A DNA stretch of 34,498 nt, from assembly GCA_020725705.1 (NCBI GenBank), contig DYEN01000356.1, positions 1-34,498 on the forward strand. Direction: 5' to 3'. Under the pieces are notes generated by a model. That model saw only the letters and a list, made by a program, of their open reading frames with translations. It was not told the origin of the DNA and did no database searches. This document shows, one piece after another, positions 16,399 to 23,949 of this stretch. Positions within the stretch are counted from its first letter, which is position 1; the number at the start of each line of letters is the position of its first letter. Made by a program: the position numbers and the translations under genes. This DNA is from Anaerolinea sp. GTDB taxonomy: Bacteria; Chloroflexota; Anaerolineae; Aggregatilineales; Aggregatilineaceae.

Positions 16399-16555
16399 GC
16401 AGCCAGAGACGGCTAAAAGCAGCCAAAGGCAGCGAAAGGCAGCCAAAGGCGGCGAAAGGCAGCTAAAGGCGGCGAAAGGCAGCGAAAGGCAGCGAGAAGC
16501 AGCCAGGAACAATGAAGGGCTGTTCCTGGCTGTTCTTTGCTGCCGTTCGCTGCTC
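16399..16555. repeat. Phased 10-nt repeat array with an inverted tail
   Basis: Eleven direct 10-nt units (16401-16510, consensus RGCNAAAGGC) are in perfect 10-nt register. An inverted set of three to four units follows to about 16555. The AAA steps recur every 10 nt, about one helical turn. It is the longer relative of the patch at 1051-1092. Confidence 0.8.
16500..16538 (+). terminator. Hairpin at the centre of the repeat array, possible terminator
   Basis: CAGCCAGGAACA (16500-16511) pairs perfectly over 12 bp with TGTTCCTGGCTG (16521-16532). The loop is 9 nt, and TTCTTTG follows. Flanking repeat units extend the pairing imperfectly. It probably ends aminopeptidase transcription. Confidence 0.55.
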
Positions 16556-16562
16556 TTCCAAC

Positions 16563-16591
16563 AAAAAACCCCGGCCTGCGCGGTCGAGGTT
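16563..16591 (-). terminator. Rho-independent terminator of tRNA-Asn
   Basis: Read on the minus strand, AACCTCGACC and GGCCGGGGTT form a 10-bp stem with one mismatch and a 5-nt loop, followed by six T residues (A run at 16563-16568 on plus). It lies 8 nt past the tRNA 3' end. Confidence 0.8.
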
Positions 16592-16598
16592 TCACGTG

Positions 16599-16670
16599 CT
16601 CCTCAGGTAGGATTCGAACCTACAACCCTCCGGTTAACAGCCGGATGCTCTGCCGTTGAGCTACTGAGGA
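16599..16670 (-). tRNA. tRNA-Asn (anticodon GTT)
   Basis: A 72-nt cloverleaf. The acceptor pair is TCCTCAG with CTGAGGA, the D arm contains AGCTCAACGGCAGAGC, the anticodon loop is CTGTTAA, and the T arm has GGTTCGAATCC. The discriminator base is G, and CCA is not encoded. It has its own promoter and terminator. Confidence 0.95.
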
Positions 16671-16682
16671 ATAACCGCCAAA

Positions 16683-16711
16683 AGGATACCAAAGCGCCCC
16701 TGGGCTGTCAA
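16683..16711 (-). promoter_or_regulatory. Promoter of tRNA-Asn
   Basis: On the minus strand TTGACA (16711-16706), 17 nt, then TATCCT (16688-16683). The predicted start is about 6 nt before the tRNA. Confidence 0.75.
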
Positions 16712-16797
16712 GCCTGCCTTTTGTGGCAGAACACACAAACCCCCTGCCGCGCGCCGCATGACGCGCGCTGTTTGAGAGCGTTGATGGACGCCGGATG

Positions 16798-17136
16798 CTA
16801 ACCTGTGCGGCTGACGTAGACCCTGTCCTCAACCACCCGCACATGCCACATCGGCAGCCAGTGCGACGACAGCGGCGACAACCCGCCGCCGATGTAGCGC
16901 CCGGTCGTCAGATTGTAGCGCGCGCCCGTGTTGGGCGAAGTCAGGACGCAGTCGATCACCTCGCCGGTCGCCAGCGAGCCGCCGGTCTGCGGATCGCGGT
17001 CCTCAAGGGCGTACAGGCCGCTGTCGCAGGCGATGAGCAGCAGTTTGACGTCGTCCAGGTGAATCGCCTTCTTACCACGGGCCGGCAGGTCGGCCAGGTC
17101 ACACACGTAGCGGTATCCTTCAAGCGTCGTGGCCAT
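16798..17136 (-). CDS. Rieske-fold (NirD-like) protein lacking all cluster ligands
   Basis: A 112-residue protein with the sequence framework of a Rieske ferredoxin domain: ALEDRxPxTGGSLATGEV and LTSPxxGARYNLTTGRYIGG. The four [2Fe-2S] ligands are missing. The usual C-P-H is D48-P49-Q50, and the usual C-P-x-H is S67-P68-N69-T70. The same kind of loss is known in NirD, the small subunit of assimilatory nitrite reductase, so a structural or partner-binding role is likely. No nirB neighbour is present. The ATG at 17136 with GGAG 8 nt upstream is preferred over the GTG at 17145, which would sit on that Shine-Dalgarno. It is divergent from the ubiD-type gene and may be tied to that cluster. Confidence 0.72.
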   Translation of the reverse strand: MATTLEGYRYVCDLADLPARGKKAIHLDDVKLLLIACDSGLYALEDRDPQTGGSLATGEVIDCVLTSPNTGARYNLTTGRYIGGGLSPLSSHWLPMWHVRVVEDRVYVSRTG

Positions 17137-17236
17137 AAGCTTCACTCCACACGATCACCATCGGGTTTCGGCATAAGTTTCCGGAGTGAGGGCTGGCACA
17201 ACAGCCGGGACGGAACGGGCAGAAGGCCCCAGAGGC

Positions 17237-17282
17237 GCGCCGCCACAATGTCAGCGGCGCCTGCGTGCTTACCCTCATTATA
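17237..17282 (-). promoter_or_regulatory. -10 element and leader hairpin of the Rieske-like gene
   Basis: A perfect TATAAT lies on the minus strand (17282-17277) without a clear -35. Downstream in the leader, GCGCCGC (17237-17243) pairs with GCGGCGC (17254-17260) around a 10-nt loop. The 17137-17454 gap (318 nt) holds this and the opposing ubiD promoter; no gene is seen in it. Confidence 0.45.
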
Positions 17283-17361
17283 CACGACAGTCGCTCCGCT
17301 TTGGGCGCGCCATCAGCAAAAGCATTGCCAGCCGCCTGTCGGGTGAGTATCATCGTCCGGG

Positions 17362-17391
17362 TTGGGCGACCTTGCCCGATTGTGATACCAT
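17362..17391 (+). promoter_or_regulatory. Candidate promoter of the menaquinone cluster
   Basis: TTGGGC (17362-17367), 18 nt, then TACCAT (17386-17391): a weak sigma70 match, as expected for a regulated promoter. Confidence 0.4.
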
Positions 17392-17400
17392 CTACAAGCT

Positions 17401-17425
17401 TTTAGTTCGTTTTGAATGAACTAAA
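17401..17425 (+). promoter_or_regulatory. Inverted repeat at the start of the ubiD leader, possible operator
   Basis: TTTAGTTC (17401-17408) and GAACTAAA (17418-17425) are perfect 8-nt arms separated by 9 nt. They are just downstream of the predicted transcription start. The AT-rich dyad resembles MarR/TetR-type sites; an RNA hairpin is the alternative. Confidence 0.5.
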
Positions 17426-17454
17426 CGACACACGCCCGACGGAGAGCGCCCGCG

Positions 17455-19272
17455 ATGGCCTACAACGATCTGCACGCGTTTGTCGCCCGCCTGGAAGCTG
17501 CAGGCGAGCTGGTGCGCATCAGCACGCCGGTTAGCCCGCATCTGGAGATTACCGAGATCACCGATCGCGTCAGCAAGGGGCCGGCCGGTCGCAACAAAGC
17601 GCTGCTGTTCGAGAACGTTGAGGGCAGCAGCATGCCGGTGCTGATCAACGCGTATGGGTCGCCCCGGCGCATGGCCTGGGCGCTGGGCGTGGACAACCTC
17701 GAAGACCTGCGCCACAACCTGGCCAAACTGATCGATCCGCGTCTGCCCAAAGGCAAGCGGGCCATGGCCGCGCGCGGGCTGGAGCTGCTCGGCGCGCTGC
17801 GCAGCATCGGGCTGGGGCCGAAGTACGTGCGCCAGGGCAAGGCGCTCTGCCAGCAGGTGATCATTACCGAGAATCCGTCGCTGGACCGGTTGCCGATCCT
17901 GACCTGCTGGCCGGGGGATGGCGGCCCGTTCATCACCCTGCCGCAGGTCATCACGCGCGATCCGGCGACCGGCCAGCGAAACGTCGGCATGTACCGCCTG
18001 CAGAAGGTGGACGAGCGCACGCTGATGATGCACTGGCAGCGCCACAAAGGCGGCGCCGATCATGAGCGCGAGGCGCGCGCCCTGCAGAAGCCGCGCATCC
18101 CCGTTGCCGTGGCGCTGGGCGGCGACCCCGTCGAGATGTGGTGCGGCTCTGCGCCGCTGCCGCCCGGCATCGACGAGTACCTGTTGGCGGGCTGGCTACG
18201 CGGCAAGCCGGTCTCGTTCGTCAAGTGCATCACCCAGAACCTGGAAGTGCCCGCCGACGCGGAGATCGTGATCGAGGGCTATCTGGACCCCAACGAGCAG
18301 CGCCCCGAGGGGCCGTTCGGCGATCACACCGGCTTTTACACGCCACAAGATCTCTTTCCGGTAATGCATGTGACCGCCATCACCCACCGGCGCGACCCCA
18401 TCTACCCGACGACCATCGTCGGCAAGCCGCCCATGGAAGATTACTGGATGGGCAAGGCAACCGAGCGCCTGTTCCTGCCGCTGATGCAGCTTTTCCTGGG
18501 CGAGATCGTGGACGTCAATATGCCCGCCGAGGGGGTGTTCCACAACCTGGTGATCATCAGCATCAAGCCACGCTTCCCCGGCCACGCGCAAAAGGTCATG
18601 TACGGGCTGTGGGGGCTGGGCCTGATGATGCTCGCCAAAGGCTTCATCGTTGTCGATGCGGATGTGAACGTGCACGATCTCGACGCCGTGGCCGAGGCCG
18701 TGCTGCGGCATGTGGACTGGAAGCGGGATGCGACCGTAGTCGATGGCCCGGTCGATCAGCTCGATCACTCGGCGATCCGCGACTCATACGGCGGCAAGAT
18801 CGGCGTGGACGCCACGCGCAAGCCCGATCGCGCCCCGGTTGAGGCGGGGCGGCTGGACCGCACCGGGCTGGACCGGTTGCCGGGGGTGCGCGCCTGGACA
18901 ACGGTCAAGGATGGCGTGCTGATCGCCGCCATCGACAAGACGCACCTGCCCATCGCCGAGGCATACGAGGCCCTCTGGGCGTTGGCGCCGGGGTACAATC
19001 TGGTGCTGCTGGACGCGAGCGTCGATGTCCACAACCTGTCGGACGTGGCCTGGCGCGCGTTGGGCAATGTCGACTGGCGGCGCGATATTCTGATTCAGAA
19101 CGGCGGGATCGATCACTTTGCGCCGCCGGGCGCTCCGTCCTGCATCGGGATCGACGCGACGGCGAAAGGCCCGCGCGACGGGCACCCACGCGGCTGGCCG
19201 GACGAGATCGTCATGAGCGACGAGGTCAGGCGCCTTGTCGACGAGAAGTGGGCGCAGTATGGGATCGACTAA
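17455..19272 (+). CDS. ubiD: UbiD-family decarboxylase, probably the menaquinone (futalosine-route) enzyme
   Basis: A 605-residue UbiD-family enzyme, a prenylated-FMN-dependent reversible decarboxylase of aromatic or unsaturated acids. Family blocks are LHAFVARLEAAGELVRI at the N-terminus, VLINAYGSPRRMAWALGV, ENPSLDRLPILTCWPGDGG, NVGMYRLQKVDERTLMMHW and the conserved EGPFGDHTGFYTP segment. The length, above the roughly 490 residues of E. coli UbiD, resembles the MqnL-type decarboxylases. A UbiX homologue that could supply its cofactor is at 25023. The start is ATG 17455 with GGAGAG upstream. It overlaps the ubiA-type gene by 14 nt. The exact substrate is inferred from the neighbours. Confidence 0.88.
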   Translation: MAYNDLHAFVARLEAAGELVRISTPVSPHLEITEITDRVSKGPAGRNKALLFENVEGSSMPVLINAYGSPRRMAWALGVDNLEDLRHNLAKLIDPRLPKGKRAMAARGLELLGALRSIGLGPKYVRQGKALCQQVIITENPSLDRLPILTCWPGDGGPFITLPQVITRDPATGQRNVGMYRLQKVDERTLMMHWQRHKGGADHEREARALQKPRIPVAVALGGDPVEMWCGSAPLPPGIDEYLLAGWLRGKPVSFVKCITQNLEVPADAEIVIEGYLDPNEQRPEGPFGDHTGFYTPQDLFPVMHVTAITHRRDPIYPTTIVGKPPMEDYWMGKATERLFLPLMQLFLGEIVDVNMPAEGVFHNLVIISIKPRFPGHAQKVMYGLWGLGLMMLAKGFIVVDADVNVHDLDAVAEAVLRHVDWKRDATVVDGPVDQLDHSAIRDSYGGKIGVDATRKPDRAPVEAGRLDRTGLDRLPGVRAWTTVKDGVLIAAIDKTHLPIAEAYEALWALAPGYNLVLLDASVDVHNLSDVAWRALGNVDWRRDILIQNGGIDHFAPPGAPSCIGIDATAKGPRDGHPRGWPDEIVMSDEVRRLVDEKWAQYGID

Positions 19273-20182
19273 ACGCGCGCTGGAGAGCGCCGAAGCGCGC
19301 GGTCTGCGACCCGGCACGCTGGCCTATAAGGTCCGCGTCTTTCTGGACCTGGTGCGCTTCGAGCACACTATTTTCGCCCTGCCGTTCGCTTATATCGGCA
19401 TGGTGCTGGCTGCCGAAGGGCTGCCTACACTGTGGGATTTCGTGTGGGTGAGTGTCGCGATGGCGGCGGCGCGCACGCTGGCCTTTGCCGTGAACCGGCT
19501 GGCGGATCGGACCTACGACGCACGCAACCCGCGCACGCGCAACCGGCCCAGCGTCACCGGTGCGATCGCGCCCGGCACGATCGCGCTCTTCGCGGGTGTG
19601 GCGCTGGCGGTGCTGCTGATCGCCGCTGCACTGCTCGATCCGCTGGCGCTCAAGCTGGCGCCGCTGGCCGTGCTGTTCTTGGTGGGCTATAGCTTCACCA
19701 AACGCTTCACCGTGCTGGCGCACTGGGTGTTGGGCTTCACCGACGCGCTGGCTGTGGGCGGGGGGTGGATCGCGGTGCGCGGCTCGTTCTTCACGCCGGA
19801 CGACCTGCCCGCCTGGCTGCTGATCGCGGCGGTGATGTTCTGGATCGCGGGTTTCGACCTGATCTACGCCTGCCAGGACTACGAACACGACCTGGCCGAG
19901 GGGTTGCACGCCTGGCCCGCCAGGTTCGGGATCGCGGGGGCGCTGCTGCTGGCGAAGCTCAACCACGTGGCGTTTCTGGCGTTCCTGATGTTGGCCGGGC
20001 TGGTTGCCGGGCTGGGATGGCCGTTCTACGCTGCCGCCGCGCTGACCGCCGCGCTGCTGGTCTACGAGCACCGGCTGGTATCGCCGGACGATCTCAGCCG
20101 TGTCAACGTGGCGTTCTTCAATATGAACTCGTATATCGCCGTCACACTGCTGGCCGGGACGCTGCTGGCAGAAGTGATTTAG
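19259..20182 (+). CDS. ubiA: UbiA-family prenyltransferase, probably MqnP-like
   Basis: A 307-residue integral membrane prenyltransferase with eight or so hydrophobic helices. The two Asp-rich motifs are NRLADRTYDARNPRTRNRP (first) and DLIYACQDYEHDLAEGLHA (second), which bind Mg-prenyl diphosphate. It would attach the polyprenyl tail to a naphthoate or related acid before UbiD acts. I chose the ATG at 19259 (14-nt overlap with ubiD); a TTG at 19235 would add eight residues and cannot be excluded. Gene order ubiD-ubiA with ubiE and ubiX nearby fits late menaquinone synthesis. Confidence 0.88.
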   Translation: MGSTKRALESAEARGLRPGTLAYKVRVFLDLVRFEHTIFALPFAYIGMVLAAEGLPTLWDFVWVSVAMAAARTLAFAVNRLADRTYDARNPRTRNRPSVTGAIAPGTIALFAGVALAVLLIAAALLDPLALKLAPLAVLFLVGYSFTKRFTVLAHWVLGFTDALAVGGGWIAVRGSFFTPDDLPAWLLIAAVMFWIAGFDLIYACQDYEHDLAEGLHAWPARFGIAGALLLAKLNHVAFLAFLMLAGLVAGLGWPFYAAAALTAALLVYEHRLVSPDDLSRVNVAFFNMNSYIAVTLLAGTLLAEVI

Positions 20183-20260
20183 CGGCCAGCCGGCCGGTTG
20201 GTATTCACCGCCGGTTGCTGCTTTGATGGGTTGCTTTCATCACAAGGAGAGTTTCCAACA

Positions 20261-21520
20261 ATGCGTACTCTGTCCCTTTCTCTCGTGCTGGCGCTGGCGC
20301 TGCTGCTCGGCGCGCTGACGCCGGGTGTGTCGGCTCAGGACGAGCCGCTGCGGATGGGGCTGCTGCCGATCCTGGACGTGCTGCCCTTCTACGTCGCGCA
20401 GGAAGCGGGCTATTTCGAAGAAGAAGGCGTTGAACTGGAACTGATCCCGGTCAGCAGCGCGCTGGAACGCGACCAACTGCTGCTCGCCGGCGAGATCGAC
20501 GGCATGCTCAACGACCTGATCAGCACCGGGATCTTCAATCAGGATCAGACTCGCATTGTGATCGTCGCGCTGGCGCGCAAGGCCTATGAAGAGGCGCCGC
20601 AGTTCCGTATCCTGGCCGCGCCGCGCAGCAACATCACCATCCCGTCCGATCTGGTCGGCAAAGAGATCGCGATCAGCGAGAACTCGGTTATTCACTACAT
20701 CGCCCAGCGCATGCTGGAGCAGGCCGGCATCAGCGCGGATGACGTCACCTGGCGGCCCGAGCCGAACATCCCCGTCCGCTATCAGCTTTTGATGGAAGGT
20801 CAGCTTCCGGTCGTGGTGCTGCCGGATCCGCTGGCGCAGGCGGCGATGGTGGGCGGCGCGATCCTGGTGATGGACGACAGCTCCCTGGTCGAGACCGAGT
20901 TCAGCCAGAGCGTGCTGAGCTTCCGCAAGGAGATCGTGGACGAGCAGCCGGAGAAGGTCGAAGCCTTCCTGCGGGCGTGGATGCGCGCTGCCGAGGACAT
21001 CAACGCCGATCCGGAAGCGTACCGCGAGCTGTGGATCGAGCACACCAACGTGCCGGACAGCGTCAAGGACAGCTACCAGCTTCCGCCCTTCCCGACCTAT
21101 GCCATTACCCAGCCGGAAGCCTGGGAAGACACGGTCGACTGGCTGATCGAGCAGGGGATCATCGACGAGCGCCCGGCGTATGAGGACACGGTCGATCCAC
21201 GCTTCATCGAGGCGATCGCGCCTGAGAGTGTTGCCGGCGACCCCGAAGCGGGTGCCGCGGTTTATGTCTCGCTGGGCTGCGCGGGCTGCCACGCAACGGA
21301 AGGCGACACCGTGATGGTCGGGCCATCGCTGGCCGGGCTGGCCGGGCGCGCGGGCGAAGAGGTCGAAGGGCTGAGCGCGGCGGAGTACATCGAGCAGTCG
21401 ATCGTCGAGCCGGACGCGCACGTGGTCGAGGGCTTCAACCCCGGCATCATGCCGGCCTATACCGGCCTGAGCGACGAGGACCTGGCAAACCTGGTCGCCT
21501 ACCTGCTCTCGCTGGACTGA
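20261..21520 (+). CDS. ABC substrate-binding protein (NMT1/TauA-like) fused to a C-terminal cytochrome c
   Basis: A 419-residue exported protein. Residues 1-27 are a signal peptide (MRTLSLSLVLALALLLGALT, cleavage after VSA). Residues of about 30-320 are an NMT1/SsuA-type periplasmic binding fold (RMGLLPILDVLPFYVAQEAG, GEIDGMLNDLIST, LVGKEIAISENSVIHYI). Residues of about 330-419 are a class I cytochrome c domain with the haem motif C340-A-G-C343-H344 and candidate axial Met M397 in PGIMPAY. Haem-to-Met spacing (53) is normal. No lipobox is seen. The ATG at 20261 has AAGGAGA upstream; the frame opens earlier at 20198 but without a signal. ABC ATPase and permease genes follow. The fusion suggests redox-coupled uptake or sensing; the ligand is unknown. 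Confidence 0.87.
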   Translation: MRTLSLSLVLALALLLGALTPGVSAQDEPLRMGLLPILDVLPFYVAQEAGYFEEEGVELELIPVSSALERDQLLLAGEIDGMLNDLISTGIFNQDQTRIVIVALARKAYEEAPQFRILAAPRSNITIPSDLVGKEIAISENSVIHYIAQRMLEQAGISADDVTWRPEPNIPVRYQLLMEGQLPVVVLPDPLAQAAMVGGAILVMDDSSLVETEFSQSVLSFRKEIVDEQPEKVEAFLRAWMRAAEDINADPEAYRELWIEHTNVPDSVKDSYQLPPFPTYAITQPEAWEDTVDWLIEQGIIDERPAYEDTVDPRFIEAIAPESVAGDPEAGAAVYVSLGCAGCHATEGDTVMVGPSLAGLAGRAGEEVEGLSAAEYIEQSIVEPDAHVVEGFNPGIMPAYTGLSDEDLANLVAYLLSLD

Positions 21521-21537
21521 TCGCTGCATTCGCAGAG

Positions 21538-21564
21538 CCGGGGCGGCCCCGGTGGCTGCCCCGG
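21538..21564 (+). other. GC-rich hairpin between binding-protein and ATPase genes
   Basis: CCGGGGC (21538-21544) pairs with GCCCCGG (21558-21564) around a 13-nt loop. No T run follows. Its place between the binding-protein and ATPase genes suits mRNA stabilisation or partial termination, giving more binding protein than transporter. Confidence 0.5.
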
Positions 21565-21604
21565 CGCCGATGATGGGACGACGGAAACAAGAGAAGCGAG
21601 GCGT

Positions 21605-22420
21605 ATGGCTGCTGTTGATTCACCGCCCGATGTGATGGTGGCGGTGGACCGGCTGACGTTCCGCTATGGCGCGCGGGGCACACCGGTTTTTCAAGACTTT
21701 AGCTGGCAGGTGCGCGCGGGCGAGGCGTGGTCGATTATCGGCCCGTCCGGCTGCGGCAAGACGACGCTGCTGACGCTGATCGCCGGGCTGCGCCGCGCCA
21801 CCGCCGGGACGATCACCGTCGGCGGGACGCGCATCGAGCGCCCGCGCCCGGAGACGGGCCTGATCCTGCAGGATTACGGCTTGCTGCCCTGGGCCACCGT
21901 CGAAGCGAATGTGGCGCTGGGGCTGCGCGTGCGCCGTTTCTACGGGCCGGACGGCAAACACGCGCCGCGTGCGGAGAAAGTCCTGGGGCGGCGTGAGGCC
22001 CGCGAGGTGGTCGAAAGCTGGTTGCGGCGGCTCAACATCTACGAGCAGCGCGCCAAGTTCCCTGCCGCGATCTCGGGCGGGCAGCGCCAGCGGACCGCTA
22101 TCGCGCGGACGCTCGCGCTCCAGCCGGACCTGCTGCTAATGGACGAGCCGTTCAGCAGCCTGGACGCCCCGACGCGGGAAGACCTGCAAAACCTGATCTT
22201 GCAGCTTCAGCGCGAGATGAACCTGACCAGCATCATTGTGACCCACGCCATCGAGGAAGCCGCCATCCTGGGCCGGCAGATCCTGGTGCTGGGTCAGCCG
22301 CCGAACACCGCCCCGGTGATTGTCCCGAATCCCGAGGCAGGCACGCCCGGTTATCGTAGCACATCAGCGTTTCTGGACCGATGCAACCAATTACGCACCC
22401 TTCTGGGCCTGAAGGTCTGA
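21605..22420 (+). CDS. ABC transporter ATP-binding protein (nitrate/sulfonate/taurine type)
   Basis: A 271-residue ABC ATPase that powers the importer. Walker A is GPSGCGKTT, the Q-loop LILQDYGLLPW, the signature ISGGQRQR (Ile replacing the usual Leu), Walker B LLLMDEPFSSLD and the H-loop VTHAIEEA. Between the Q-loop and signature it carries an extra charged segment (RRFYGPDGKHAPRAEKVLGR) compared with typical SsuB/TauB proteins. A C-terminal extension of about 40 residues follows the H-loop. GAGG precedes the ATG closely. Its last 40 nt overlap the permease gene. Confidence 0.9.
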   Translation: MAAVDSPPDVMVAVDRLTFRYGARGTPVFQDFSWQVRAGEAWSIIGPSGCGKTTLLTLIAGLRRATAGTITVGGTRIERPRPETGLILQDYGLLPWATVEANVALGLRVRRFYGPDGKHAPRAEKVLGRREAREVVESWLRRLNIYEQRAKFPAAISGGQRQRTAIARTLALQPDLLLMDEPFSSLDAPTREDLQNLILQLQREMNLTSIIVTHAIEEAAILGRQILVLGQPPNTAPVIVPNPEAGTPGYRSTSAFLDRCNQLRTLLGLKV

Positions 22421-23235
22421 CCACCACGCGGCCCGACGCTGCGCTGCCCGCGCCGCACCCGCTGCACCTGGCTCTGCGCCAGACGGGGCGCCAGCTGCTC
22501 AATCTGGCGCTGGCGATCGGTATTTTCCTGGTGTGCTGGGTCGCGCTGGCGGCCTATCTCGACCGCGAGATCATGCCCTACCCCTGGCAGGTGATCCCGG
22601 TCTTTGTCAAGGAAATGCAGGGCAGTCTGTGGGATCATACGCTGGTCAGCGCGCGGCGCGTGTTGAGTGCCATCGCCGCGGCGGTGCTGGTCGCGACGCC
22701 GGTTGGGCTGGGGCTGGGGCAGATCCGCGTGCTCAACCGCATCTTCTCCCCGCTGATCGGGCTGGTGCACCCGATCCCCAAGGTCGTCTTTTTGCCCGTG
22801 ATTCTGGTGGTTATGGGCATCGGCGAGACGTCGAAGGTCTTTTTGATCGCGCTGATCTTGTTCTTCCAGATCCTGGTCGTGGTGCGCGACGAAGCCGCCA
22901 GTCTGCGCCCGGAGCTAATCCAGTCGGTGCGCTCGCTGGGGGCCGGGCGGCGCGCGCTGTTCCGCTATGTCTACCTGCCGGCCTCGCTGCCGGCGGTGCT
23001 GACCGCGCTGCGCGTTTCGGTCGGCACGGCGATCGCGGTGCTGTTCATCGCAGAACAATACTCGACGCGCGACGGGCTGGGGTATTATATTGTGACGCTC
23101 ACCTGGCAACGGCTGCGGTTTGCGGAGATGTACGCCGGGATTCTGGCGATGTCGCTGCTGGGCCTGGTGCTCTATCTCGTCGTCGACGTGCTGGAGCGGA
23201 TCGTCGGGCGCTGGCGGCTGGCGGGCGAGAGCTAG
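22381..23235 (+). CDS. ABC transporter permease (nitrate/sulfonate/taurine type)
   Basis: A 284-residue membrane permease of the SsuC/TauC family with about six helices. The EAA-type loop that contacts the ATPase reads VRSLGAGRRALFRYVYLPAS. The sequence IGLVHPIPKVVFLPVILVVMGIGE is the family-typical conserved block. A long hydrophilic, Pro-rich N-terminus (about 35 residues) precedes the first helix. The ATG at 22381 lies inside the ATPase gene with no strong Shine-Dalgarno, so translational coupling is likely. The substrate is not predictable from the permease. Confidence 0.9.
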   Translation: MQPITHPSGPEGLTTTRPDAALPAPHPLHLALRQTGRQLLNLALAIGIFLVCWVALAAYLDREIMPYPWQVIPVFVKEMQGSLWDHTLVSARRVLSAIAAAVLVATPVGLGLGQIRVLNRIFSPLIGLVHPIPKVVFLPVILVVMGIGETSKVFLIALILFFQILVVVRDEAASLRPELIQSVRSLGAGRRALFRYVYLPASLPAVLTALRVSVGTAIAVLFIAEQYSTRDGLGYYIVTLTWQRLRFAEMYAGILAMSLLGLVLYLVVDVLERIVGRWRLAGES

Positions 23236-23285
23236 CTCCCTGTCGCCCCTGGCCGTTGGGTGGCCGGTGAAGCGCTGGCATTTGC

Positions 23286-23331
23286 GGTAGTAGGCGAGCA
23301 AGCTCCGCCCGCGACTACCGAAGGATTTTAT
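23286..23331 (+). terminator. Imperfect hairpin after the ABC operon, possible terminator
   Basis: GGTAGT and ACTACC (23286-23291, 23314-23319) form the outer stem, GGCG and CGCC the middle, and GC/GC the tip, with small bulges. GATTTTATT follows. The 23236-23439 gap otherwise holds the dinB-like promoter region. Confidence 0.5.
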
Positions 23332-23387
23332 TCGGCGGCGGGGGGCGTGCGCATCGTCCCGATGTAAGAGATCAGCCGCCGCCCGTT

Positions 23388-23393
23388 TATACT
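23388..23393 (+). promoter_or_regulatory. Possible -10 element for the dinB-like gene
   Basis: TATACT lies 46 nt before the start codon. There is no convincing -35, so this is weak. Confidence 0.3.
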
Positions 23394-23439
23394 GCTGACA
23401 CAGAAGACTGGCCGGAGCACTTCGGCGGAAGGAGACCCC

Positions 23440-23931
23440 ATGAGCACAGATACCGTCCTGCGCGAGCAAGTGCTTGGGCTGCTGCGGGGTGGCCACGCGC
23501 ATATGTCGCTCGACGAAGCCGTGGCCGATTTCCCGCTGGATCGGATTAACGACCGCGCGCCGCACGTGCCCTACACACCCTGGCATCTGCTGGAGCACAT
23601 CCGCATCGCCCAGGAAGATATTCTGGAGTTCACCCGCGACCCGCAGTGGGTCTCGCCCCCCTGGCCGGAAGGCTACTGGCCCGCCCGCGACGAACAGGCC
23701 GACGCAGCGCGCTGGAACGCGACGATCAACGCGATCCGGCGCGACCTGGAAGCGATGCAGGCGCTGGTCGCGGACCCGGCCAACGACCTGACCGCCGACC
23801 TGCCGCACGCGCCCGGCTACACCCTGCTGCGCGAGGCACTGCTCGTCGCCGACCACAACGCCTATCACCTGGGCGAGTTTGCCATCCTGCGGCAGGTGAT
23901 GGGTACCTGGCCGGCCAACCGCGCCGGCTGA
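23440..23931 (+). CDS. DinB-family (DfsB-like) four-helix metalloprotein
   Basis: A 163-residue DinB-superfamily protein. The three metal-binding histidines are visible: H49 (TPWHLLEH), H139 and H143 (VADHNAYHLGEF). Family members include thiol-dependent S-transferases (bacillithiol, mycothiol) and proteins of unknown function; they do not share activity with the polymerase DinB. The start has AAGGAG upstream. It lies 18 nt before the ubiE-type gene and is probably cotranscribed with it, but no functional link to menaquinone is known. Confidence 0.82.
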   Translation: MSTDTVLREQVLGLLRGGHAHMSLDEAVADFPLDRINDRAPHVPYTPWHLLEHIRIAQEDILEFTRDPQWVSPPWPEGYWPARDEQADAARWNATINAIRRDLEAMQALVADPANDLTADLPHAPGYTLLREALLVADHNAYHLGEFAILRQVMGTWPANRAG

Positions 23932-23949
23932 GCCGCGCTCGCCTGTGCG

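Noticed and set aside
16399-16555. The 10-nt repeat array as a possible CRISPR
   Set aside because: Units are contiguous, with no 25-40 nt spacers and no cas genes nearby.
20261-21520. Reading the binding protein as MqnA/MqnD, the futalosine-pathway enzymes that share this fold
   Set aside because: It has an export signal, a cytochrome c domain and adjacent ABC ATPase and permease genes, all of which point to an extracytoplasmic binding protein.
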